Of a DNA stretch of 64,000 nt, positions 8,438 through 16,328 are shown in pieces. The stretch's first letter is position 1. Each line of letters opens with the position of its first letter. The DNA is from CAYPTY01 sp965659005. Its GTDB lineage: Bacteria > Bacteroidota > Rhodothermia > Balneolales > Balneolaceae. Position numbers and translations under genes: made by a program. The stretch covers positions 6,256 to 70,255 of the forward strand of contig CBFHVG010000025.1 of the NCBI GenBank assembly GCA_965659005.1. The letters run 5' to 3'. Below the pieces are notes generated by a model. That model saw nothing but the letters and a program-made list of their open reading frames with translations, had not been told where the DNA came from and searched no databases.

Positions 8438-9985
8438 ATGGCAGCAAGAATATTATGGGCTGATGATGAAATTGATCAGCTCAAAGCACATATCATATTT
8501 CTAGAGAATAAAGGCTTTGAAATAACTCCCGTCACCAATGGGATTGATGCCGTTGCACTCATTGAAAAAGAGAGTTTTGATATAGTTTTTCTTGATGAAC
8601 AAATGCCCGGAATGGATGGGATCGCCACTCTTGAAAAGATAAAGAGTACTCAGCCACTACTACCTGTGGTAATGATCACGAAATCTGAGGAAGAGTCCAT
8701 AATGGAAGATGCGATTGGAGGGAAAATATCGGATTATCTAATTAAGCCGGTTAACCCATCGCAAATCCTGCTAACCACAAAAAAAATTCTAGAGCAAAAA
8801 AGGCTTCAGACTGAGAAGTCGGAAGAGTCTTATCTCAAAAATTTCGATCAACTGGCAAATAAAATTGGTCAGCATACAAATTGGGAAGAGTGGGTAGAAA
8901 TATATAGGCAGTTAACCAGCTGGGAAATTGATCTTAAAGATGGTGACGAAGCGTTACAGGATGTGCTCAATAGCCAGTTCGAGCAGGCAAATAAAGAGTT
9001 CGGAAAGTTTATAGAAAAGGAATATCCATTCTGGTTGAAAAATGACCCTGAGAACAGACCAACCCTTTCAGTTGATATTTTTGATAAATATGTAAGACCT
9101 CACATTGTTGATGGCAAAAAGGTCATGTTCTTTCTTATTGATTGTATGAGATATGATCAGTGGAAAGTGTTCGAGCCCTATCTATCAAATGTTTTTAATA
9201 TCGAGACTGATTTCTATTATTCAATTCTGCCAACGGCAACACCATATTCCAGAAATGCTATTTTTGCCGGTTTATTCCCTTCAGAGATACAAAAGTTATA
9301 TCCCAATCTATGGGAACAGGGACAGGATGAAACATCCCTTAATAAGCATGAAGAAGAGCTTTTAAAGCAGCAACTCGATCGGTTGGGTCTGAATATAAAA
9401 GCCAAATATGAAAAAATTCTCCATGCTGAAGAAGGTAAAAGAGTAAGTGATAGAGTAAACAACTATGCACAATCACCACTAAGTGCATTTGTATTCAACT
9501 TCGTTGATACATTAGTTCATTCGAGATCAGACTCTAGGGTAATAAAGGAATTGGCGCCCGACGTATCAGCATTTAGATCGTTGGCTGAAGCATGGTTTCA
9601 ACACTCATCTCTATTACAGATGTTTAAAGATCTTGCCAATCAGGATGTTGTTGTGGTTGTTACTACAGACCATGGTTCCATTAGGTCACTGAGGGACACT
9701 AAAGTGTATGGAGACCGCGATACTGCAACAAATTTGAGATATAAGTATGGGAGAAATCTTAAGGCCGAAGATGCTGGAGCCGTTATATTTGTAGAAGATC
9801 CTGAGACCTATCGTTTGCCCTCTGTTGGAGCAGTGAACAATTACATCATTGCGAAAGAAGATTATTTCTTTGTTTACCCTACTAATTACAACAAATTCCA
9901 GAATCGTTATCGTGATACTTTCCAGCATGGTGGTGCCTCTCTGGAAGAGATGATTCTTCCTGTTGCCACTCTAGTTCCAAAGTAA
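8438..9985 (+). CDS. porX: PorX-like response regulator with PglZ phosphatase domain
   Basis: 515 residues, the usual PorX length. The N-terminal receiver domain (1-120) has the acidic pocket D9/D10, phospho-acceptor D53 (FLDEQMPGMDG) and K104 region (YLIKPVNP). A linker is followed by a PglZ alkaline-phosphatase-superfamily domain (about 215-515) with metal-binding motif FFLIDCMRYDQW, a Thr-containing segment PTATPYSRNA that fits the nucleophile, and TTDHGSIR. In Porphyromonas, PorX is activated by a kinase, hydrolyses oligonucleotides and controls T9SS gene expression through an ECF sigma factor. No kinase gene is adjacent. The start follows the HhH stop immediately. T9SS relevance is supported by the cargo and PorQ genes in the same window. 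Confidence 0.93.
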   Translation: MAARILWADDEIDQLKAHIIFLENKGFEITPVTNGIDAVALIEKESFDIVFLDEQMPGMDGIATLEKIKSTQPLLPVVMITKSEEESIMEDAIGGKISDYLIKPVNPSQILLTTKKILEQKRLQTEKSEESYLKNFDQLANKIGQHTNWEEWVEIYRQLTSWEIDLKDGDEALQDVLNSQFEQANKEFGKFIEKEYPFWLKNDPENRPTLSVDIFDKYVRPHIVDGKKVMFFLIDCMRYDQWKVFEPYLSNVFNIETDFYYSILPTATPYSRNAIFAGLFPSEIQKLYPNLWEQGQDETSLNKHEEELLKQQLDRLGLNIKAKYEKILHAEEGKRVSDRVNNYAQSPLSAFVFNFVDTLVHSRSDSRVIKELAPDVSAFRSLAEAWFQHSSLLQMFKDLANQDVVVVVTTDHGSIRSLRDTKVYGDRDTATNLRYKYGRNLKAEDAGAVIFVEDPETYRLPSVGAVNNYIIAKEDYFFVYPTNYNKFQNRYRDTFQHGGASLEEMILPVATLVPK

Positions 9986-10402
9986 ATGTCAGAGATTTAT
10001 AAAAGTAAATCGGTTGAAGATACTCTTAGTATCGCCCAGGAATTCGCAGCCTCATTGAAAGTGGGTGACATAGTTCGTCTTGAGGGGGAACTAGGTGCAG
10101 GAAAAACTCATTTCGTTAAGGGAGTTGCATCCTATTTTAATGTGGATATGGATAAGGTAAATTCACCAACCTTTACTTTGATTAATGAGTATCCTGGCGA
10201 AGTTCCTATCTATCACTTCGATTGTTATCGATTAAAAGATGAACAGGAAGCACTTGAAATTGGAGCTGAGGAATATTTCTTTGGTGATGGCGTTTCGCTA
10301 ATTGAATGGCCGGATAAGATTGAAAATCTGATTCCGGCAGATGTAAGAAAAGTCAGGATTAAAAATCTTAACAATAATCTAAGAGAAATCGTCATCGACT
10401 GA
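9986..10402 (+). CDS. tsaE: tRNA threonylcarbamoyladenosine biosynthesis ATPase TsaE
   Basis: 138 residues. Walker A is GELGAGKTHF (G34-T41), followed by the switch-like motif NSPTFTLINEYPG and the conserved HFDCYRL. TsaE works with TsaB, TsaC and TsaD to make t6A37 in tRNAs that read ANN codons. The start ATG directly abuts the porX stop, so it is co-transcribed with it. This porX-tsaE adjacency is, to my recollection, common in Bacteroidota. Confidence 0.94.
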   Translation: MSEIYKSKSVEDTLSIAQEFAASLKVGDIVRLEGELGAGKTHFVKGVASYFNVDMDKVNSPTFTLINEYPGEVPIYHFDCYRLKDEQEALEIGAEEYFFGDGVSLIEWPDKIENLIPADVRKVRIKNLNNNLREIVID

Positions 10403-10421
10403 TTGTTATATTGTCAACCGA

Positions 10422-10700
10422 ATGGGCGCAAAAAAATTATCATATCGTTTAGACCTGTTACCAATCATCCTTCCTTATCACAGAAGGGCTGATAATGATT
10501 TGAAAACAGGCGACCTAGTATATTACGGCCCCAGTCCTGAATTTTATGGAATTGGTGAAGTTGTAGACGTAGAAGGGCACGTCTGCATGGTGGACTTCAG
10601 AGGAACAGGGCTGCTTGGTATTCAAAAGGACTCTCTTCTAAACAAGTATCTCATCCCGATACATAAACTCAATCTATCGGGATTACTTAAATCGAAATGA
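10422..10700 (+). CDS. Conserved-looking hypothetical protein, 92 aa
   Basis: I do not recognise a family. The 92 residues read as an N-terminal basic and hydrophobic stretch followed by a small beta-rich domain (LKTGDLVYYGPSPEFYGIGEVVDVEGHVCMVDFRG) that looks like an SH3/KOW-style barrel. Such barrels often bind nucleic acid or proteins; this is inference only. It lies 19 bases after tsaE and its stop overlaps the pnuC start (ATGA), so it is very likely a real gene of the same operon. Confidence 0.7.
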   Translation: MGAKKLSYRLDLLPIILPYHRRADNDLKTGDLVYYGPSPEFYGIGEVVDVEGHVCMVDFRGTGLLGIQKDSLLNKYLIPIHKLNLSGLLKSK

Positions 10701-11302
10701 TAGAATCCCTTATTACAGGAATTCAACAAACCAGTGCTCTGGAATGGATAGCAGTTTCAACCGGCATTCTTAGTGTCTGGTTTTCTCTGAAAGAAAATAT
10801 TCTTGTTTATCCGGTCGGTATCATTTCTGTTCTCATTTATGTTTACCTAGCCTTTAATTACAAACTATACGCAGATATGGGTGTGAACGCGTACTATTTT
10901 GCGATGAGTCTGTATGGGTGGTATCACTGGAAAGATACGGGTGGTGAAAGAGATCAGATTGCGGTAAGCATGAATACACCAAGAGAGAACCTGATAACAC
11001 TAGCCTTACTGTTGGCATCATTTGCTATTCTTGCCTCTTTTTTAACTTTAGCTACAGATAGTGATGTTCCCTTCTGGGATGCTACAACAACGTCATTTGC
11101 CATTGCCGGAATGTGGTTAATGGCCAGGAAAAAGCTAGAGTCATGGATTGCCTGGATCATAACGGATATCATTTCAATACCACTGTATTTTTATAAAGGT
11201 CTTGTGCTCACCAGTTTTCAATTTTTCTTCTTCACAGCCTTGGCAATTGGAGGATATTACGCCTGGTGGTTATCATACAGGAAAGAGCAGAACAGGCAGT
11301 AA
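10697..11302 (+). CDS. pnuC: Nicotinamide riboside transporter PnuC family protein
   Basis: 201 residues, hydrophobic throughout with about seven predicted membrane segments. Diagnostic segments are LEWIAVSTGILSVWFSLKENILVYPVGI, typical of the family N-terminus, and the downstream NAYYFAMSLYGWYHW and ESWIAWIITDIISIPLYFYKG. PnuC lets nicotinamide riboside (or a related vitamin) cross the inner membrane by facilitated diffusion and relies on intracellular phosphorylation. Some relatives transport thiamine (PnuT); the neighbouring thiN gene on the opposite strand makes a thiamine substrate worth considering. It overlaps the preceding small gene and converges on thiN with one base between the stops. 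Confidence 0.88.
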   Translation: MIESLITGIQQTSALEWIAVSTGILSVWFSLKENILVYPVGIISVLIYVYLAFNYKLYADMGVNAYYFAMSLYGWYHWKDTGGERDQIAVSMNTPRENLITLALLLASFAILASFLTLATDSDVPFWDATTTSFAIAGMWLMARKKLESWIAWIITDIISIPLYFYKGLVLTSFQFFFFTALAIGGYYAWWLSYRKEQNRQ

Positions 11303-11303
11303 A

Positions 11304-11930
11304 TTAAAGTGCAGTATCATTAACCACTGTTAGTAGTAAATATCCTTTTTCGAAAGTGATTTCTATTTCTTCTGCTTCAGTAATATTGGAAGTGCCATCA
11401 CGCACTCCAATTTTTAATGATTCTTCCTTAAGGGGATACTTCAGCCCTTTAGTTTTAATCGATCTTATTTCACCTGCAAATGGGATAATTGAAATTGTAG
11501 TACCAACCGGAAAGGAGTTCCTATATGGTGAGGTAATTAATAAGACATCCTGATAGTCGTCTCTGAAATATATCTGCTCGAATTCTTCCTGAAATGAATG
11601 AAGCACAGATAAGTTTTTTAAACTATGATCAATTCTTTTTCCGAAGGCACCCATGATCACACACTTCCTGGCACCTTTAGATAACACATAGTTGAGTGCC
11701 TTTTCCAGATCATTGGTTTCCTGATCTGAAATGTTAATGACTTCCACACTGGATTCATCAAAAGAATAGAAACTATCAAGATCGCCAACAATGGCATCAG
11801 GTGTGACGCCCAGATTTAATAGTATATTTCCACCACCATCTGCACCTACAATGAGGTCAGCATTGTTAACCTCCTTTTGAAGCAATTTTTCGGAAGGTGC
11901 TTCGCCGTTGCACATTATCAGAGCTTTCAT
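11304..11930 (-). CDS. thiN: Thiamine pyrophosphokinase
   Basis: 208 residues. The N-terminal catalytic domain has VGADGGGNILLNLGVTPDAIVGDLDSF, with the conserved aspartates, and SDQETNDLEKALNYVLSKG; the C-terminal TPK_B1 domain follows (GMKS-like strand pattern, then GTSNITEAEEIEITFEKGYLLL). It converts thiamine plus ATP to thiamine diphosphate and AMP. No TPP riboswitch signature (CTGAGA/ACCTGA) is visible in the 74 bases upstream. The gene is single, back to back with the NrnA-like gene and converging on pnuC. Confidence 0.93.
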   Translation of the reverse strand: MKALIMCNGEAPSEKLLQKEVNNADLIVGADGGGNILLNLGVTPDAIVGDLDSFYSFDESSVEVINISDQETNDLEKALNYVLSKGARKCVIMGAFGKRIDHSLKNLSVLHSFQEEFEQIYFRDDYQDVLLITSPYRNSFPVGTTISIIPFAGEIRSIKTKGLKYPLKEESLKIGVRDGTSNITEAEEIEITFEKGYLLLTVVNDTAL

Positions 11931-11969
11931 TCTTTAAGAATAAGTAAAAAAGAAATAAATAACGGTTCA

Positions 11970-11999
11970 TTGAATTCACTCATCAATTCATTAGTTTCG
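11970..11999 (+). promoter_or_regulatory. Candidate Bacteroidota-type promoter, NrnA-like gene
   Basis: TTG at 11970-11972, 19 bases, then TAGTTTCG at 11992-11999, one mismatch from TAnnTTTG. The ATG at 12005 is only five bases further, so the transcript would have almost no leader. Confidence 0.5.
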
Positions 12000-12004
12000 T
12001 TTTC

Positions 12005-12988
12005 ATGTCGAACATCTATAAAAATCTGATTACAAAACTACAGGGCCACAAACGCATTGGTGTCTTTTCTCATCTAAGACCGGATGGTGATTGCATTGGA
12101 GCTCAAATTGCAATGTCATTATGGCTGAAAAAGAATGGGATTGATTGCATCGCTTTCAATGAAGACCCACTCCCGGATAACCTCAACTGGTTAGAGATAT
12201 ACCATAAAGTTCATCAGCCCGAAAACTATAATCTAAATGATTTTGATGCATTTTTATTTGTCGACGGAAATGCACTTCATCGCTTTGGTAAGAATGCGGA
12301 GAAGGCAGGTGTTCTTGAAAAACCAATGTATATGATTGATCATCACCCTCAGCCGGATGATATTTTTGAAGCATCTGTTTCGGTTGTAAAAGCATCTTCA
12401 TCATGTGAACTGGTTTACAATATTTTCAAGCATCATAACCCGGATCAGATTGATGAAGGCGTTGCAAAAGCCTTATATACCGGCTTGGTGACAGATACTG
12501 GGTCCTTTCAGTTTCAAAGTGTAACACATAAAACGATGAGAGCCGCCGCAGATCTTCTTGAGAGAGGAAACTTTCGTCCTGATGCAGTTATTGGGAAAGT
12601 TTATTCATCCAGAAGACTAAATGAGTTGGCATTACTAAGTAAAGCCCTGGATACGATAGAAATTATTGAGGGATGTTCAATAGCTACAATGCGCGTATAT
12701 CAGTCTATGCTGGATGAAACCGGTACAACAAAGGAAGACACGGAGGGTTTTGTTCAGTATCCACTAAGTCTGGAAGATGTGCATGCATGTGTATTTTTCA
12801 GAGAAGATAAAGATCGAATTAAAATCAGTTTTCGATCAAATTCAGATGATATAGATGTGAATTTATGGGCAAGAAAATTTAATGGAGGTGGCCATAAAAG
12901 AGCTTCAGGTGCGTTGTATATAGGTTCCATGGAAGAAGCGGTATCTACTGTCGTAACTGAAGGGATACTCCAGCTAAAAGAGAATTAA
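12005..12988 (+). CDS. DHH-family phosphoesterase, NrnA-like (nanoRNase/pAp phosphatase)
   Basis: 327 residues. DHH domain motifs are HLRPDGDCIGA (H23, D27, D29), FVDGN, and DHHP (D111-H113); the C-terminal DHHA1 domain ends with NGGGHKRASGA. NrnA-type enzymes degrade 2-5 nt RNAs and dephosphorylate 3'-phosphoadenosine 5'-phosphate; close relatives act on cyclic-dinucleotide breakdown products. Which activity applies cannot be told from the sequence. The HtrA-like protease gene follows two bases after the stop, so they form an operon. Confidence 0.88.
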   Translation: MSNIYKNLITKLQGHKRIGVFSHLRPDGDCIGAQIAMSLWLKKNGIDCIAFNEDPLPDNLNWLEIYHKVHQPENYNLNDFDAFLFVDGNALHRFGKNAEKAGVLEKPMYMIDHHPQPDDIFEASVSVVKASSSCELVYNIFKHHNPDQIDEGVAKALYTGLVTDTGSFQFQSVTHKTMRAAADLLERGNFRPDAVIGKVYSSRRLNELALLSKALDTIEIIEGCSIATMRVYQSMLDETGTTKEDTEGFVQYPLSLEDVHACVFFREDKDRIKISFRSNSDDIDVNLWARKFNGGGHKRASGALYIGSMEEAVSTVVTEGILQLKEN

Positions 12989-13008
12989 CGGTGAGAATTA
13001 ACGCTGAT

Positions 13009-14196
13009 ATGTTTAGAAAACCATTATTCTGTTTACTTCTATTAGTAATAACGGCCTGTGAAAAGCCTGAAGAAATCAAGTTGGCTAATTTATCTTCAAT
13101 CTCATCTCCAGATGAAGAAGTCGCTGTTATTACTGATGATATTCAGCAGAAAAATAAGAACGGAAATAACGAACAAATTGCGCAGAGCAGAAAAACTGCA
13201 ATTACAAGAGCAGTTGAAAAAGCAAGTCCTGCCATTGTTAGTATTACAGTTACTGAAATAGTAGAAGGTCGTGGCAACCTGCAATTTGATCCATATTATG
13301 GATTCTTCCTGGCGCCTTCCCAACGAGAGTTTAAAGGTATGGGATCAGGTTTTATTATCAGTAATGATGGTCTAGTGGTAACCAATGAGCATGTTGCCTC
13401 TAAAAATGCCAAGAAAATTGTTATCGCCATGCAGGATGGTAATAATTATGAAGCGGAGGTAATTGGCGTGGATGAATTGGCGGATCTGGCATTGCTTCAA
13501 ATCAAAAGTGATAAGAGTGATTTTCCCTATATCAATTTCAGTAATTCTCAAGATGTAATGGTAGGTGAATGGGCGATAGCAATGGGTAACCCATTTGGTT
13601 TATTTGACGCAGGGCAACCCTCCGTTACCGTTGGCGTTGTTAGTGCAACAAAAAGAGATTTCAGACCAGACCCAGATGATCCCAGGGTGTACATTGATAT
13701 GATACAGACCGATGCCGCAATTAATAGAGGTAACTCAGGCGGCCCGCTTCTCGATAGTAATGGTAATGTAATCGGTGTAAATACATTTATATATACCGGA
13801 GGAGCATCAGGTTTTGTTGGACTTGGTTTTGCGATACCTAGCAACCGTGTAATCAAAATTATTAACCAACTGAAGCAGACAGGAACAGTAAATCTGGATT
13901 ATGATCCGGGTCTTGAGTTCACACCTATGACCCGTGCACTTGTCATGCAGTATGGGTTACCTTCGATTCAGGGATTACTCGTCACAGGAGTTAATAAAGA
14001 CGGCCCGGCCTATGATTGTGGAATTATGCCGGGAGATATTATCTTAAAGATAGGAACGGAGCGTGTTAGTAGTGAAATGCATGCTTGGGCTTTATTAAGA
14101 GAGTTCGAAGAGGGTGAGACAATGCCAATTGAACTGCTCAGGAGAAATCAGCGATATGTAGCTGAAATGGAGTTAAAGAAGAGTATTAAGGGATAA
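13009..14196 (+). CDS. HtrA/DegP-like trypsin-type serine protease, lipoprotein
   Basis: 395 residues from the ATG at 13009; an in-frame GTG at 12991 is an alternative and only lengthens the n-region. A lipoprotein signal peptide ends in VITAC (C17). The protease domain has the triad His (TNEHVASK), Asp (ELADLALLQI) and Ser (NRGNSGGPLLD). One PDZ domain follows (about 300-395, GLLVTGVNKDGPAYDCGIMPGDIILKIG). HtrA proteases degrade or refold damaged envelope proteins. The lipid anchor would hold it to a membrane rather than free in the periplasm. Only a single PDZ is present, as in DegS and some Deg proteins. The decayed receiver gene starts immediately after it. Confidence 0.92.
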   Translation: MFRKPLFCLLLLVITACEKPEEIKLANLSSISSPDEEVAVITDDIQQKNKNGNNEQIAQSRKTAITRAVEKASPAIVSITVTEIVEGRGNLQFDPYYGFFLAPSQREFKGMGSGFIISNDGLVVTNEHVASKNAKKIVIAMQDGNNYEAEVIGVDELADLALLQIKSDKSDFPYINFSNSQDVMVGEWAIAMGNPFGLFDAGQPSVTVGVVSATKRDFRPDPDDPRVYIDMIQTDAAINRGNSGGPLLDSNGNVIGVNTFIYTGGASGFVGLGFAIPSNRVIKIINQLKQTGTVNLDYDPGLEFTPMTRALVMQYGLPSIQGLLVTGVNKDGPAYDCGIMPGDIILKIGTERVSSEMHAWALLREFEEGETMPIELLRRNQRYVAEMELKKSIKG

Positions 14197-15005
14197 ACCT
14201 CTTATCAGAGATCAAAATAGATATGATCATATCAGATGTTCATATGCCCGGTATGGACGGAATGTAATTCCTCGAATCTCTGACCAAAGATGCTGACAGA
14301 GAAAACATCCCGTTTTTGATTATGACTTCTCTTCCAACGGTAGAGAAAGAGCAAAGGGCTTTTGATCTCGGAGCAGTTGATTTTCTGGATAAAGCTAAGC
14401 TCAAGAAAGGAGAGATTCTTGACCTGGTGAATATGAAATTAGTCTCCAATCTGAGAGCAGATCGCCCGGAAGATCGAGTTAAGGTTAATTTGAAGCTGAT
14501 TAATTAGAAGATGATGTTTGCAGCGGCTTCAAGTGATTTATTCGCGACGGCCAGAAGCTTATACATGGAGATTAAGCAGCAATTTGCAATGGATCACATT
14601 TCACTCTGGACCATTAACAAAGGGTCGTCCAACATGATTCTGAGTCTTGGTTTACAGCTTCCGGGTGAATATTCAGCTAAAGATTTATTGGAAGAAGCAC
14701 CATATCAGCAAACTATTGCTGAAAAGGAATCATACTTCAATAACAATATCCTTCATGATGAATTTGGTTCTGCTATAGAATTTTCAAGAGAGCACGAGCT
14801 TGTAACTGAATTCGGGGCTCCGATTTTTGCTCTAACTGATAAACAGTTAGTTCAGCTCAAAATGCGAGTACCAAAAAATGCCCCTGTGTTCGGTTATGTT
14901 CTGATGAAAAGAAAGAAACTACTATCAGAGAAAGAGAATAAGTTGCTTTCAATGCTGGTAACTCGAACAGGAACAATTCTTTACAGATTATACAAGGCTA
15001 TTTAG
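14190..15005 (+). pseudogene. Decayed receiver-domain + GAF-like gene (two in-frame stops, 5' truncated)
   Basis: One continuous frame from 14190 to 15005 is interrupted only by TAA at 14265 and TAG at 14505. The first part reads as the second half of a response-regulator receiver domain: IDMIISDVHMPGMDGM, stop, FLESLTKD, then FLIMTSLPTVEKEQRAFDLGAVDFLDK. The stop falls where related proteins usually have Glu (GMEFL). After the second stop the same frame continues as a roughly 160-residue GAF-like domain (ARSLYMEIKQQFAMDHISLWTIN). The first half of the receiver, including the acidic pocket, is absent; the frame closes at 14187 inside the htrA tail. The GAF-like part (14511-15005) could still be translated alone from ATG 14511. 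The 3' end overlaps the convergent crotonase gene by eight bases. Confidence 0.72.
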
Positions 15006-15777
15006 CCTTATTGATAAATTTTTCTACTCGTTCTTCGTGTGTTGGATGAACCCATAGCTCAGTAAAGGGCTCAATTTCATTTTCAAGCTGATCAAGGCGT
15101 TCTTTTCTCCCTTTTAGAGTACTTTCTTTGAGTTTCTCTATGAAGAACCGATCATTTCTTGTGAGTTGTTTTGCCCAGTCAAGGCAAGCATTCTGAAGTT
15201 GTTCAACTGGAGCAATTTTTTCAATTATTCGCAGATCCAAAACTTCCTCTGGTGTCAATACTGCACTCTCCGCTAATAGCTGAAAAGCTTTTGATTTACC
15301 TATTTTTTCTATAAGTCGGGTTAATCCACCCCACCCCGGGCTTAGATAAAACCGGCCCTGAGTAAAACCAAATTTGGCATCCGATGAAGCAATGTGGAAG
15401 TCAAAGCTCAATAAGATCTCTATTCCACCTCCATAAGCAGATCCATTTATACAGGCTATGGTCCAAACTGGGAGGGCTTCGATATCCAGCAATAGAGCTT
15501 GAACTCTTCTTGACATACCTACTGCTTCTTCTTTGCTCTTTATTGTATGAAACTCTTTAAGATCACCACCCGCAATGAAAGTCTTGTTACCACCACCTGT
15601 CAGAATGAAGGCGCTTATATCATTATCTGTTTTAATGTATTCAACCAGACTCTCAAGGTCGTCAATTACACCGAAATTAATTGCGTTTTGAGCAGCAGGC
15701 CTGTCAATTACAGCCCTAAGAATGTGGCCATCAATAATTTCAGCTTTTAGTTCGGATAAATCAGGAAGTGACTTCAC
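14998..15777 (-). CDS. Enoyl-CoA hydratase/isomerase (crotonase) family protein
   Basis: 259 residues with the crotonase fold: oxyanion-hole segments FIAGGDLKEF and INGSAYGGGIEILLSFDFHIA. The first catalytic glutamate of enoyl-CoA hydratases is kept (GGGIEI), but the second lies in the segment FGFTQGRFYLSPGWGG and appears as Gln. The SPGWGG pattern recalls decarboxylating relatives such as ECHDC1. I therefore hesitate to call it a hydratase. It overlaps cutA by 17 bases, with cutA upstream in the same transcript. Confidence 0.85.
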   Translation of the reverse strand: MKSLPDLSELKAEIIDGHILRAVIDRPAAQNAINFGVIDDLESLVEYIKTDNDISAFILTGGGNKTFIAGGDLKEFHTIKSKEEAVGMSRRVQALLLDIEALPVWTIACINGSAYGGGIEILLSFDFHIASSDAKFGFTQGRFYLSPGWGGLTRLIEKIGKSKAFQLLAESAVLTPEEVLDLRIIEKIAPVEQLQNACLDWAKQLTRNDRFFIEKLKESTLKGRKERLDQLENEIEPFTELWVHPTHEERVEKFINKAK

Positions 15778-16090
15778 CTAGTAACCAATTTAAATATTCT
15801 TCATTTCCTTCATTTTCAGAAAGGTCGAAACAGATTACACAGGGACATTCATAAGTGTGAATCTCTTTAACATACTCAGTGAGTTGATTTACTTTTGAAT
15901 GATGTGTTTTGGCTATCAGAACGCATTCTTCATCTTCAACCAACCGGCCTTCCCAGTGATAAAATGATTTCATCCCTGGAAGGATGTTCACACAAGCAGC
16001 AAGTTTTTTCTCAACCAGACTCTTTCCAATGCGTGAAGCTTCATTGACATCTTTTGTGGTTATATAAATGAGCCTGAGGTTCTTATACAT
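15761..16090 (-). CDS. cutA: Divalent-cation tolerance protein CutA
   Basis: 109 residues, normal length. Family signature: YITTKDVNEASRIGKSLVEKKLAACVNI, FYHWEGRL with the conserved Trp, EECVLIAKT and the HTYECPCVICFDL segment. CutA is a small trimeric PII-like protein named for copper tolerance in E. coli; its molecular role is unsettled. The ATG opens a short two-gene transcript with the crotonase gene, divergent from tRNA-Leu and tig. Confidence 0.95.
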   Translation of the reverse strand: MYKNLRLIYITTKDVNEASRIGKSLVEKKLAACVNILPGMKSFYHWEGRLVEDEECVLIAKTHHSKVNQLTEYVKEIHTYECPCVICFDLSENEGNEEYLNWLLGEVTS

Positions 16091-16150
16091 AGCAAAAGAA
16101 AGGTGCCTAATTAGCTAATAAAAAACCATGATTTTTACTTCTGTTTTGGG

Positions 16151-16181
16151 TTGTTTAAACTTTAATAAACCATTATCTTTG
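16151..16181 (+). promoter_or_regulatory. Promoter of tRNA-Leu / tig (TTG-N20-TATCTTTG)
   Basis: TTG at 16151-16153 and a perfect Bacteroidota -7 box TATCTTTG at 16174-16181, 20 bases apart, 23 bases ahead of the mature tRNA 5' end. The spacing and sequence match the consensus of the Bacteroidota primary sigma factor. Confidence 0.75.
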
Positions 16182-16204
16182 GCAGCTCTACGAGATTTCA
16201 AGTT

Positions 16205-16288
16205 GCGAGAGTGGTGGAATTGGTAGACACGCTAGATTTAGGATCTAGTGCCTTAACCGGCGTGGGGGTTCGAGTCCCCCCTCTCGTA
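16205..16288 (+). tRNA. tRNA-Leu (anticodon TAG)
   Basis: The acceptor stem GCGAGAG pairs with CTCTCGT (one G-U closing pair), the anticodon arm is CTAGA-TTTAGGA-TCTAG, giving anticodon TAG for CUA codons, and the T arm contains GGTTCGAGTCC. A long variable arm fits a class II leucine tRNA, as does the discriminator A. CCA is not encoded. It is followed 40 bases later by tig, which has no obvious promoter of its own. Confidence 0.93.
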
Positions 16289-16328
16289 CTTTCCTTTTCA
16301 AATTCTACTTATTTAAAAAAGCTTACCT

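Noticed and set aside
11931..12004. Possible TPP riboswitch ahead of thiN
   Set aside because: The region is only 74 bases and lacks the conserved CTGAGA and ACCTGA elements.
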